Shown here: in pieces, positions 51,723 through 60,240 of the stretch | Numbering within the stretch: the first letter of the stretch is position 1 | Layout: every line of letters begins with the position of its first letter | Assembly (NCBI RefSeq): GCF_023243075.1 | Contig: NZ_JALKFZ020000002.1 | Coordinates: 62,001 to 126,000, forward strand | DNA: 64,000 nt | DNA from: Frankia sp. AiPa1 | GTDB taxonomy: Bacteria; Actinomycetota; Actinomycetes; Frankiales; Frankiaceae | Direction: 5' to 3' | Position numbers and translations under genes: made by a program | The notes under the pieces: generated by a model | Seen by the model: the letters and a program-made list of their open reading frames with translations, nothing else | The model's database searches: none | What the model was told of the DNA's origin: nothing

Positions 51723-52874
51723 ATGACGGATGTCCGCCCGCGCGTGTCCGCCGTACTGCGCCGGTTCGCGGGCGACCGGACCCTGGCCCTGCTCGGCATC
51801 GACCCAGGCCTCGCCCCCTTCCTCGAGGTCGCCGAACAGGTGCTGCTCGGGGGCGGCAAGCTGCTGCGCCCAGCGTTCTGCTACTGGGGCTGGCGCGGCA
51901 CGGGGCGGCCCGACTGCCCCGAGATTGTGACGGCCGCCGCCTCCCTGGAGGTGCTACATGCCTGCGCACTGGTGCACGACGATCTGATGGACGGTTCGAG
52001 CCTGCGCCGGGGACAGGCCAGCGCCCACCGTCAGCTCGCGGCGCTGCATCGCACCCGCGCACTGCCGGGGGGCCGGGCACTGCCCGGAGACGACGAGCGG
52101 TTCGGGCAGTCGGCCGCGATCCTGCTCGGCGACCTCTTCCTGTGCTGGGCGGATGACCTGCTGATGGCCAGCGGCCTGGACCCGGCGGCGTACACCCGGG
52201 CCTGGCCGACCTACTCGACGATGCGCGCGGAGCTCGTCGCTGGTCAGTACCTCGACCTCGCCAGCCATCCGCTGGACGTCGGCGATGAGGCGGCGACAGC
52301 GCCGGCTTCAGGGACAGCGCCGACTTCAGGGACAGCGCCGACTTCAGGGACAGCGCCGGCTTCGGAGACGGCATCGGTACGGATCGCCCGGATCGCGCGT
52401 TACAAGACCGCCGGCTACACGGTGATCCGCCCCCTGCAGCTCGGCGCGCTGCTCGCCGGTGCGCCGCCGGAGCTGCTGGCGGCCTATGCGGCCTTCGGCG
52501 GGCCGCTCGGGGAGGCCTTCCAGCTGCGGGACGACATCCTCGACCTGTTCGGCGACCCGGCGGTGACCGGTAAACCCGCCGGGGAGGACCTGCGCAATGG
52601 CCGGCCTAACGCCCTGGTCGACCTCGCCGTGCGCCACGCTGGCGGGCAGGATGCGGCCGGGCTGCGCACCGTGCTCGACCAGCGGGACGGGCCGGTGGCG
52701 CTCGAGTCGGCCCGGGCATTCGTCACGGCCAGTGGTGCACTCGAGCTGGCCGAGGAACGGATCACGGCCCGAGCCGCCGAGGCGCTGGCCGCGCTGCACG
52801 GCGCCGGGCTGGACGCCGCGACCGTGGCCGCGCTCACCCAGCTCGCGAACGCGGCCACCCGCCGAGCACAGTGA
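51723..52874 (+). CDS. crtE: Geranylgeranyl/polyprenyl diphosphate synthase (CrtE-like)
   Basis: The 383-residue trans-prenyltransferase supplies the C20 precursor for carotenoids. First Asp-rich motif LVHDDLMDGSSLRRG, KLLRPAFCYWG, GQSAAILLGDLFL and second Asp-rich region FQLRDDILDLFGDPAVTGKPAGEDLRNGRPN are present. An 18-bp repeat (52299-52370) inserts about 25 residues between helices in the middle. Start is ATG 51723 (GTG 51717 possible). It is followed by crtI at 109 nt on the same strand. Confidence 0.9.
   Translation: MTDVRPRVSAVLRRFAGDRTLALLGIDPGLAPFLEVAEQVLLGGGKLLRPAFCYWGWRGTGRPDCPEIVTAAASLEVLHACALVHDDLMDGSSLRRGQASAHRQLAALHRTRALPGGRALPGDDERFGQSAAILLGDLFLCWADDLLMASGLDPAAYTRAWPTYSTMRAELVAGQYLDLASHPLDVGDEAATAPASGTAPTSGTAPTSGTAPASETASVRIARIARYKTAGYTVIRPLQLGALLAGAPPELLAAYAAFGGPLGEAFQLRDDILDLFGDPAVTGKPAGEDLRNGRPNALVDLAVRHAGGQDAAGLRTVLDQRDGPVALESARAFVTASGALELAEERITARAAEALAALHGAGLDAATVAALTQLANAATRRAQ
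52299..52370 (+). repeat. 18-bp tandem repeat (four units) in crtE
   Basis: Units GCGCCGACTTCAGGGACA and close variants start at 52299, 52317, 52335 and 52353, encoding APTSGT-type hexads between the GQYLDLASHPLDVGDEA and ARIARYKTAGYT helices. Confidence 0.92.
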
Positions 52875-52983
52875 GCGCGGCACCGCGAGCGGGCGGACAG
52901 CAGACTGACCCTGCGAATCCGGCGGCACGCCGCGGCGGACACAGGCGCAAGCCCGACCTCACCGGCGGGCGGAAGGCGGGCTG

Positions 52984-54495
52984 ATGCACACGGTGCAGGG
53001 GCCGACGGACCACGTCGTCATCGTCGGTGCGGGTCTGGGCGGCCTGTCCGCCGCGCTGCGGCTGGCCGGCGCCGGACGGCAGGTGACCGTGCTCGAGCGG
53101 GCCGCGGTCCCCGGCGGCCGGGCCGGGCAGCTCACCCTGGGCGGCTACCGGTTCGACACCGGCCCAACCGTGCTGACCATGCCCGAGCTGCTCGCCGACG
53201 CGCTGGACTGTGTGGGCGAGAACCTGGACGACTGGCTGACCCTCACCCGGCTGGACCCGATGTACCGGGCTTTCTTCGCCGACGGTTCGTCGCTGGACGT
53301 GCGGGCCGACCCAGCCGACACCGCGGCCGCGATCCGGCAGCTGTGCGGGCCGGCGGAGGCGGCGGGCTTCGAGCGGTTCGTCCGGCTGGTCACCGCGATG
53401 TTCCGGGTACAGTTCGCCCATTTCATCGACGCGCAGGTCGACTCGCCGCTGACGCTCGCCCGTCCGGCCCTGGCCCGCCTTGCCGCGCTCGGTGGTTTCC
53501 GCCGGCTCTCCGGCGTCGTCGGCCGGCACCTGCGCGACGATCGGACGCGGCGGCTGTTCTCCTTCCAGGCGATGTACGCCGGCCTCGCCCCGCACGACGC
53601 GTTGGCGCTCTACGCCGTCATCTCCTACATGGACTGCGTCGCGGGGGTGTACCACCCGGACGGGGGGATGCACACGGTCGCCGAGGCGCTCGCCGGGGCC
53701 GCGGCGAAACACGGTGTCACCCTGCGCTACGACACGACGGTCACCCGGGTGGAGCTGCGCGGCGAACGGGCCGTGGCGGTACACACCGCGGCCGGCGAGC
53801 GGATTCCCGCCGACGCGGTGGTACTCAACCCGGACCTGCCGATCGCCTACGCCGACCTGCTGCCGTCCGCTGCCGCGCCCGGCCGGCTGCGGCGGCTGCG
53901 CTATTCCCCGTCCTGCTGTCTGCTGCTCGCGGGCGCCCGTGCGGACTACCCGCACACCGCCCACCACACCATCCACTTCGGCCAGGCCTGGCGGCGGACC
54001 TTCCAGGAGATCATCGACCGGGGGGAGCTGATGAGTGACCCGTCGTTCCTGGTCAGCACGCCCTCGCGCAGCGACCCGACCTTGGCGCCCACCGGCGGGC
54101 ACGCCTACTACGTGCTGTTTCCCACCCCTAACCTCACCGCCGGGCTGGACTGGTCGGTGCTCGGCCCCCGCTACCGGGACGAGATCGTCGCCACCTGCGA
54201 ACGGCGGGGCTATCCCGGCCTCGGCGCGGCGATCGAGGTGGAGCAGGTGACCACCCCGGCGGACTGGCGGGCCCGTGGCATGGCGGCGGGCGCACCGTTC
54301 GCCGCCGCCCACACGCTCACCCAGACCGGCCCGTTCCGCCCTGGCAACCTCGCCCCGGGTCTGGCCAATGTGGTGTTCACCGGCAGCGGCACCCGCCCCG
54401 GAGTCGGGGTGCCGATGGTGCTCGTCTCCGGCCGGCTGGCCGCCGAGCGGATCCTCGGCCCCGATCCGGGCTACCGCTCCCGCGCGCTGCGCTGA
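52984..54495 (+). CDS. crtI: Phytoene desaturase CrtI
   Basis: CrtI converts phytoene to lycopene or neurosporene by sequential dehydrogenation with FAD. The 503-residue protein has VVIVGAGLGGLSAALRLAGAGRQVTVLERAAVPGGRAG and GYRFDTGPTVLTMPELL at the N-terminus. SFQAMYAGLAPHDALALYAVISYMD and YHPDGGMHTVAEAL follow, and the C-terminal FAD motif is NVVFTGSGTRPGVGVPMVLVSGRLAAERI. Length is normal and there is no insert. It lies between crtE and a MoxR operon on the same strand. Confidence 0.95.
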   Translation: MHTVQGPTDHVVIVGAGLGGLSAALRLAGAGRQVTVLERAAVPGGRAGQLTLGGYRFDTGPTVLTMPELLADALDCVGENLDDWLTLTRLDPMYRAFFADGSSLDVRADPADTAAAIRQLCGPAEAAGFERFVRLVTAMFRVQFAHFIDAQVDSPLTLARPALARLAALGGFRRLSGVVGRHLRDDRTRRLFSFQAMYAGLAPHDALALYAVISYMDCVAGVYHPDGGMHTVAEALAGAAAKHGVTLRYDTTVTRVELRGERAVAVHTAAGERIPADAVVLNPDLPIAYADLLPSAAAPGRLRRLRYSPSCCLLLAGARADYPHTAHHTIHFGQAWRRTFQEIIDRGELMSDPSFLVSTPSRSDPTLAPTGGHAYYVLFPTPNLTAGLDWSVLGPRYRDEIVATCERRGYPGLGAAIEVEQVTTPADWRARGMAAGAPFAAAHTLTQTGPFRPGNLAPGLANVVFTGSGTRPGVGVPMVLVSGRLAAERILGPDPGYRSRALR

Positions 54496-54528
54496 GCGTC
54501 GGCCCGGATCGGCCGGCTCGGCACGCGT

Positions 54529-54540
54529 TGTTCCTGAACA
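54529..54540. promoter_or_regulatory. Inverted repeat before the second moxR
   Basis: TGTTCCTGAACA is a perfect 5-bp-arm inverted repeat, followed by another GAACA at 54550. It lies about 80-90 nt upstream of the second moxR gene. The arrangement GTTC-N2-GAAC is the opposite orientation to a LexA box. Regulator unknown. Confidence 0.35.
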
Positions 54541-54621
54541 GGGGCTTAGAACACCCTTGGAACCGGACCGTGCCGACTCCCTTGGTCCCCGGATTCGCGA
54601 CGGGGCTGAAAGAATACCGGC

Positions 54622-55731
54622 ATGGACGAAGGGCGTAGCCCGGCCGGCCTCGCGGCGCCGGACACCACCACGGACGCGGCGCTGCTCGAACGCGCCCTGT
54701 TCGAGATCAAGAAAGTGATCGTCGGACAGGACCGAATGGTCGAGCGCATGCTCGTCGCGCTGCTCGCCCGGGGGCACTGTCTGCTCGAGGGCGTGCCCGG
54801 CGTGGCGAAGACGCTGGCCGTGCAGACCCTGGCGACGGTCGTGGGCGGCTCATTCGTCCGCATCCAGTTCACCAACGACCTCGTCCCGTCCGACATCGTC
54901 GGCGCGCGGATCTACCGGGCCACGAGCGAGGCGTTCGACGTCGAGCTCGGCCCGGTGTTCGCGAACTTCGTGCTCGCCGACGAGATCAACCGGGCGCCCG
55001 CCAAGGTGCAGTCGGCGCTACTGGAGATCATGTCGGAGAAGCAGGTCTCGCTCGGCGGGGCCACCCACCCGCTGCCGAAGCCATTCCTGGTGCTGGCCAC
55101 CCAGAACCCGATCGAGTCCGAAGGCGTCTACCCGCTGCCCGAGGCCCAGCGCGACCGGTTCCTGATGAAGGTCACCGTGCCGTACCCGAGCCCGGCCGAG
55201 GAGCTGGAGATCGTGCGGCGGATGGGCGTGCGCCCGCCGGTGCCCGAGCAGGTGCTGGACCCGGCGAAGCTCCTGCGGCTGCAGGAGCGGGCGGACAATG
55301 TCTTCGTGCACCACGCCATCCTCGAGTTCGCCGTGAACCTCGTGCTCGCCACCCGCGCGCCGGAACAGGCCGGCCTGCCGGAGCTGCGCGGCCATCTCGC
55401 CTACGGCGCCTCCCCCCGGGCCTCCCTGGGCCTGATCGCCGCCGCCCGGGCGCTCGGCCTGCTCCGCGGACGGGACTACGTGGTCCCGGACGACGTCGTC
55501 GCCGTCGCCCTGGATGTGCTGCCGCACCGCCTGGTGCTGTCCTATGAGGCACTCGCCGAGGGGCTCTCCGCCGACGCCATCGCGGCGCGCATCCTCGAGT
55601 CCGTTGCCCCGCCACAGGTCGCGCCCCGCCAACAGGCCCTCTACCAGCCCGGCCCGGTCGGCCCGACCGGGCCGCACACCGGTGTCTGGGGTACCAATCC
55701 CCGCTCGGGCTTCCCGGAATACCTCGCATGA
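54622..55731 (+). CDS. MoxR-family AAA+ ATPase (second copy)
   Basis: The 369-residue protein has Walker A GVPGVAKTLAVQTLA, Walker B VLADEINRAPAKVQSALLE, ATQNPIESEGVYPLPEAQRDRFLMKV and a C-terminal lid domain. It belongs to the MoxR group, chaperone-like ATPases acting with DUF58 and VWA proteins. It is only moderately similar to the copy at 21353 and has a different partner set. Its stop overlaps DUF58 (ATGA). It sits 126 nt after crtI and before crtB. Confidence 0.93.
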   Translation: MDEGRSPAGLAAPDTTTDAALLERALFEIKKVIVGQDRMVERMLVALLARGHCLLEGVPGVAKTLAVQTLATVVGGSFVRIQFTNDLVPSDIVGARIYRATSEAFDVELGPVFANFVLADEINRAPAKVQSALLEIMSEKQVSLGGATHPLPKPFLVLATQNPIESEGVYPLPEAQRDRFLMKVTVPYPSPAEELEIVRRMGVRPPVPEQVLDPAKLLRLQERADNVFVHHAILEFAVNLVLATRAPEQAGLPELRGHLAYGASPRASLGLIAAARALGLLRGRDYVVPDDVVAVALDVLPHRLVLSYEALAEGLSADAIAARILESVAPPQVAPRQQALYQPGPVGPTGPHTGVWGTNPRSGFPEYLA

Positions 55732-56723
55732 GCCCGGACACCGCCGCGGCCGGCACCGCTGCGGCCGGCACCGACCCGGCGGTCGAGCGCACCCTGCGCC
55801 GGCTCGAGCTCACCGTGCTGCGCCGGCTGGACGGCATGCTGCTCGGCGATCACCTTGGCCTGCTGCCCGGCCACGGCACCGAGAAGGCGGAAAGCCGCGA
55901 GTACACCGTCGGCGACGACGTGCGCCGGATGGACTGGGCGGTCACCGCCCGCACCACCGTCCCGCACGTCCACGACCTCATCGCCGACCGTGAACTGGAG
56001 ACCTGGGCTCTGGTCGACCTCACCGCGAGCAGCGAGTTCGGCAGCGGTGAACTGGACAAGCGCGACCTGGCGATCGCCGCGACCGCTGCCATCGGTTTTC
56101 TCACCGCTCGCACCGGCAACCGGATGGGCGCGATCGCGCTCACCCAGGCCGGGATGAGAACCTACCCCGCGCGCCCGGGCCGGGCCGGCCTGCGAGCGTT
56201 GCTGCACGCCCTGCTCACCACTCCCCGCAGCGCCCACGATCGGCCGCCGCGGCGCCCGGAGCCCGCCGCGGCCACCGATCTCGCTACCGCCGTGGCGGCC
56301 CTGATGCGCCCACCGCGGCGCCGCGGCCTCGCGGTGGTCATCTCCGACTTCCAGTCCACCGACCTCGGCTGGGAACGCCCCCTGCGGGCGCTGGGCGCCC
56401 GCCACCAGCTGCTCGCCGTCGAGGTGCTCGACCCGCTGGAGCTCGCGCTGCCGGCCGTCGGTCTGCTGCCCGTCGTCGACGCGGAGACCGGCGCGCTGCT
56501 GGAGGTGCCAACCTCCTCGCGACGTCTGCGGGAACGCTACGCGGCGGCCGCCGCGGCGCACCGTGGCGAGGTCGCGCACACCCTGCGCCGGGTCGGCGCC
56601 GGCCATCTCGTGCTGCGCACCGACTCCGACTGGCTGGTCGACATAGCCCGCTTCGCCGCGGCGAACCGCCGAGGCCGCGGCGCCGCCCGCCGTCCCCCGC
56701 TGGCCACGACGGGCCGCCGGTGA
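55728..56723 (+). CDS. DUF58 domain protein (second copy)
   Basis: The 331-residue protein has the DUF58 core with its signature ESREYTVGDDVRRMDWAVTARTTVPHV at about residues 50-80. There are no membrane segments, unlike the copy at 22390. It is of the short soluble type normally paired with a BatA-like VWA protein. The function is not established; MoxR/DUF58/VWA sets are thought to act in protein or complex maturation. The ATG overlaps the moxR stop and its own stop overlaps the VWA start, 4 nt each. Confidence 0.9.
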   Translation: MSPDTAAAGTAAAGTDPAVERTLRRLELTVLRRLDGMLLGDHLGLLPGHGTEKAESREYTVGDDVRRMDWAVTARTTVPHVHDLIADRELETWALVDLTASSEFGSGELDKRDLAIAATAAIGFLTARTGNRMGAIALTQAGMRTYPARPGRAGLRALLHALLTTPRSAHDRPPRRPEPAAATDLATAVAALMRPPRRRGLAVVISDFQSTDLGWERPLRALGARHQLLAVEVLDPLELALPAVGLLPVVDAETGALLEVPTSSRRLRERYAAAAAAHRGEVAHTLRRVGAGHLVLRTDSDWLVDIARFAAANRRGRGAARRPPLATTGRR

Positions 56724-57679
56724 GTTTTCTCGCCGGCCACTGGCTGTGGCTCTACCTTCTGCTCGCGGCGCTGATCGCCGCGTACATCGCGGTGTCCCTG
56801 CGCCGCCGGGTCTACGCCGCCCGGCTGTCGTCGACGTCCGTGCTCGCCTCGGTCCTGCCGCGCCGGCCCGCCTGGTGGCGCCGGCACGTGCCCGCCGCCC
56901 TGCTGTTGTTCACCCTGGCCGGGCTGGTGTTCTCACTGGCTCGTCCGGCCCGCGCCGAACGGGTCCCCCGGGAACGCGCGACGATCATGTTGGCGATCGA
57001 CGTGTCCAACTCGATGGCGGCCACCGACATCACGCCCACCCGGCTGGAGGCGGCCAAGCAGGGCGCCGAGGCCTTCGTCGACCAGCTCCCGCCGCGGATC
57101 AACCTGGGCCTGGTCTCCTTCGCGGGCAGCGCCGCCGTGCTGGTGCCGGCCTCCACCGACCGGGAGTCGGTCCGCGCGGGCATCCGCGGGCTGCAACTGG
57201 GCCCCGCCACCGCGATCGGCGAGGGCATCTTCGCCTGCCTGCAGGGCATCACCACCGCGGGCAAGCGGCTGTCCGAAGGCGGGCAGAGCGCCCCACCCGC
57301 CGCGATCGTGCTGCTCTCCGATGGCGAGACCACCCGCGGCCGGCCGAACTCCCAGGCCATCGACGCGGCCCGACAGGCCCACGTGCCAGTGGACACCATC
57401 GCCTACGGCACCGCCGGCGGCACGTTGGACGTCGGCGGCCAGGAGGTGCCCGTCCCGGTCAACGAGGAGGCGCTGCACGACATCGCCGACCAGACCGCCG
57501 GCTCCTACCACCGGGCCGCCAGCGGCGACGAGCTGCGCTCGGTCTACCGGGGGCTCGGCAGCTCCATCGGCTACCGAACCGAGTACCGGGAGATCACCAC
57601 CTGGTTCCTGGGCCTGTCTCTGGCCCTGGGTTTCGCCGCCGCGGCCGCCTCGCTCGCCTTCACCTCCCGGCTGCCGTGA
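56720..57679 (+). CDS. VWA-domain membrane protein (BatA-like)
   Basis: The 319-residue protein has N-terminal membrane segments (about 7-25 and 55-75), a von Willebrand A domain with an intact MIDAS start AIDVSNSMAATD (about residues 93-104) and VLLSDGETTRG, then a C-terminal membrane helix (LGLSLALGFAAAAASLAFTSRL). The domain layout is that of BatA, extracytoplasmic VWA anchored at both ends. It completes the MoxR-DUF58-VWA operon and is followed by crtB after 40 nt. Confidence 0.92.
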   Translation: MSFLAGHWLWLYLLLAALIAAYIAVSLRRRVYAARLSSTSVLASVLPRRPAWWRRHVPAALLLFTLAGLVFSLARPARAERVPRERATIMLAIDVSNSMAATDITPTRLEAAKQGAEAFVDQLPPRINLGLVSFAGSAAVLVPASTDRESVRAGIRGLQLGPATAIGEGIFACLQGITTAGKRLSEGGQSAPPAAIVLLSDGETTRGRPNSQAIDAARQAHVPVDTIAYGTAGGTLDVGGQEVPVPVNEEALHDIADQTAGSYHRAASGDELRSVYRGLGSSIGYRTEYREITTWFLGLSLALGFAAAAASLAFTSRLP

Positions 57680-57719
57680 GCACTCGCCCATCGGCGACGG
57701 CCCAGCACGGTCGCCGGTC

Positions 57720-58727
57720 GTGAGGGAACTCGACGCCGCCGGCATCACCGAACCGTGTCTGCGGGCGTCCTACGTCCGGGCCCGGGAGCTGCACGCCGCG
57801 AACGGCCGCACCTACTTCCTCGCGACGCTGCTGCTCCCCCCGTGGAAACGTCCGCACGTGAACGCCCTGTACGGCTTCGCCCGGTACGCCGACGACCTCG
57901 TCGACGACCTCGACGCGCGGCTCAGCGACTCCGAGCGGGCCGCGGCGTTACGGGCCTGGGCCGAGCGCTTCCTCACCGCGCTGCGGACCGGCACGCCAGC
58001 CGACGACAGCCAGCCCCCCACCGGCGAGGTGTCGGTGCTTCCCGCGACGATCCACACTATCCGTCGGTTCGCGCTCGACCCGGAGCACTTCGCGTCGTTC
58101 CTCGCGTCCATGGCGATGGACCTGACCGTCACCGAGTACGCGACCTGGCAGGATCTGCTCGGCTACATGCACGGTTCGGCCGCCGTCATCGGCCTGCAGA
58201 TGGTGCCGCTGCTCGAACCGATCGACGACAGCGCGCTGCCCTACGCCCGTGACCTCGGCCTCGCGTTCCAGCTGGCGAACTTCATCCGCGACGTCGGCGA
58301 GGACCTGCGCCGCGGCCGGGTGTACCTGCCGGCGGAGTCCTTGGACCTGTTCGGCGTCACCCGCGAGCGTCTGGCCGCCGGCGTCGTGGACGGCCCGGTG
58401 CGGCGCCTGCTCGCCTTCGAGATCAGCCGCGCCCGGGAGCTGTTCCGCTGCGCGGAGCCCGGCATCCGGCTGCTGCACCCGACCTCACGCGACTGCGTCC
58501 GCACCGCGTTCGTGCTTTACCGCGCCATCCTCGACGAGGTGGAACGGGCCGACTACCAGGTGCTGGACCGACGCGTCTCGGTCGCGACCCGCCGCCGGCT
58601 GGCGGTGGCCGGGCCGGCGCTCCTGCGGGCCCGCCAGGCCCGCCGCCGCGACCATGCCACCACCGACGCCCGTGCCGTCAGCGGCGGCCGGGCCGGCGCT
58701 CAGAGGAGCTCGCGCCCACCCAGGTAG
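57720..58727 (+). CDS. crtB: Phytoene synthase CrtB
   Basis: CrtB condenses two geranylgeranyl diphosphates to phytoene. The 335-residue protein has YFLATLLLPPWKRPHVNALYGFARYADDLVDD (first Asp-rich motif) and AFQLANFIRDVGEDLRRGRVYLP (second Asp-rich motif) plus the conserved YMHGSAAVIGLQM helix. GTG 57720 is the first start giving a family-like N-terminus; no strong ribosome-binding site is seen. It is separated from crtE-crtI by the MoxR-DUF58-VWA operon. Its 3' end overlaps convergent serS by 28 nt. Confidence 0.93.
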   Translation: MRELDAAGITEPCLRASYVRARELHAANGRTYFLATLLLPPWKRPHVNALYGFARYADDLVDDLDARLSDSERAAALRAWAERFLTALRTGTPADDSQPPTGEVSVLPATIHTIRRFALDPEHFASFLASMAMDLTVTEYATWQDLLGYMHGSAAVIGLQMVPLLEPIDDSALPYARDLGLAFQLANFIRDVGEDLRRGRVYLPAESLDLFGVTRERLAAGVVDGPVRRLLAFEISRARELFRCAEPGIRLLHPTSRDCVRTAFVLYRAILDEVERADYQVLDRRVSVATRRRLAVAGPALLRARQARRRDHATTDARAVSGGRAGAQRSSRPPR

Positions 58728-59962
58728 GGGCGCAGCACCTCGGGCACCCGCAGCCGCGCGTCGGCGGTCTGGTGGTTCTCCAGCAACGCCGCGAGCAGCC
58801 GCGGGGTGGCCACCGCGGTGTTGTTCAGCGTGTGGGCGAAGTGGATGGTGCCGTCCGGGTCGCGGTAGCGCAGGTTCGCCCGGCGGGCCTGCCAGTCATG
58901 CAGCGTCGAGCAGCTGTGCGTCTCGCGGTAGCGGCCCAGCGACGGGAACCAGGTGTTGATGTCGTTCATCCGGAACTTGCCGACGCCCATGTCGCCGGTG
59001 GCGCATTCGACCACCTCGTAGCTCAGGCCGAGGTCGGTCAGGATGCGCTCGGCGGTGGCCAGCAGCTCCGCGTGCCAGCGGGCCGACTCGGCCTCGTCGG
59101 CGGCGCACAGCACGAACTGCTCGACCTTCTCGAACTGGTGCACCCGCAGCAGGCCACGCACGTCCCGGCTGGCGCTGCCGATCTCCCGGCGGAAGCTCGG
59201 CGCGATCCCGGCGTAGCGCAGCGGCAGCCGGGCCGCGTCGAGGATCTCGCCCGCGTGCAGGCCGACGAGGGCGACTTCCGCCGTACCGGCGAGGAACAGA
59301 TCGTCCGCGGGGATCTCGTAGATCTCCTCGCGGCCCTTCGGCAGCATCCCGGTTCCGACCAGCGGCTCCTCGCGGACCAGCGCCGGCACCGCGATCGGGG
59401 TGAACTCCCGCCCCCGCAACAGGTCCAGTGCGTAGGAGTGCACCGCCCGCTCGAGCAGCACCAGGTCACCGACGAGGGCGTAGGCCCGCTCGCCGGCGAC
59501 CCGGCGGGCGCGGGCGAACTCGGCCCAGCCACGCCGCTCGGCGAGCTCGACGTGGTCCAGTGGGGTGAAGTCGAACTGCGGCGGCGCGCCGACGGTGCGC
59601 AGCACCACGTTCGCCGACTCGTCCGGGCCGATCGGCGCCCCCGACCAGGGGATGTTCGGCACCTGCAGCATCAGCTCGGCGAGGCGGGCGCCGGTGCGCG
59701 CGAGGTGCTCGCGGTTCTGGGTGAGCTGGCGGTCGAACGCCTCCTGCTCGGCGCGCAGTTCCGCACGACGCGCCTCGTCGGCCTTCGCGAACTGCTTCGA
59801 GCGGCTGCGCCGCTGCGCCTGCGCCTGGTCGACCTCGAACTGGAGCTTGCGGTTCTCCTGGTCGAGCTGGAGCAGTTCGTCGACATCCAGGTCGACACCC
59901 TTGGCCACGACCGCGTCCCGGACGGCCTGCGGGTTGTCCCGGATGAATCGCTTGTCGAGCAT
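58700..59962 (-). CDS. serS: Seryl-tRNA synthetase (atypical)
   Basis: SerRS charges tRNA-Ser. The 420-residue class II enzyme has the long N-terminal coiled-coil arm (about 30-105), GTGMLPKGREEIYEI, TAEVALVGLHAGEIL, motif 2 APSFRREIGSASRDVRGLLRVHQFEKVEQF and motif 3 region LNNTAVATPRLLAALLENHQ. The start MLDKRFIRDNPQAVRDAVV and the LNNTA (usually LNGTA/LNGS) motif do not look like the typical actinobacterial SerRS, from memory. It could be a transferred or second copy. ATG 59962. It converges on and overlaps crtB. Confidence 0.92.
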   Translation of the reverse strand: MLDKRFIRDNPQAVRDAVVAKGVDLDVDELLQLDQENRKLQFEVDQAQAQRRSRSKQFAKADEARRAELRAEQEAFDRQLTQNREHLARTGARLAELMLQVPNIPWSGAPIGPDESANVVLRTVGAPPQFDFTPLDHVELAERRGWAEFARARRVAGERAYALVGDLVLLERAVHSYALDLLRGREFTPIAVPALVREEPLVGTGMLPKGREEIYEIPADDLFLAGTAEVALVGLHAGEILDAARLPLRYAGIAPSFRREIGSASRDVRGLLRVHQFEKVEQFVLCAADEAESARWHAELLATAERILTDLGLSYEVVECATGDMGVGKFRMNDINTWFPSLGRYRETHSCSTLHDWQARRANLRYRDPDGTIHFAHTLNNTAVATPRLLAALLENHQTADARLRVPEVLRPYLGGRELL

Positions 59963-60240
59963 GTGTCGCGTCAGCCCCTGAGTGGATCCGCACAGTGGCG
60001 GTGCCGCATCGCACCCCCCGGGCAACGCTATCAGTCGCCCGCTGGGCACAGCCGGCGCACAGGCGCCGCCGGCATGCTGATCCGGGGTGCCTCACCCTGG
60101 CCAACACGGAACAACAGTTACCGTGTGGAACGGTTGCGGTGCCGGTGCCCGACAGGGCGTGCGGGCGCGACGGTTGCGGACCGTCACGCCAGGAACCGCC
60201 ACTCGAGAAGATGTCGAGGAGACGAGGAGGAGCGGCGACG

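Noticed and set aside
54529-54540. TGTTCCTGAACA as a LexA box
   Set aside because: Orientation is GTTC-GAAC rather than GAAC-N4-GTTC, and the spacing is 2 nt.
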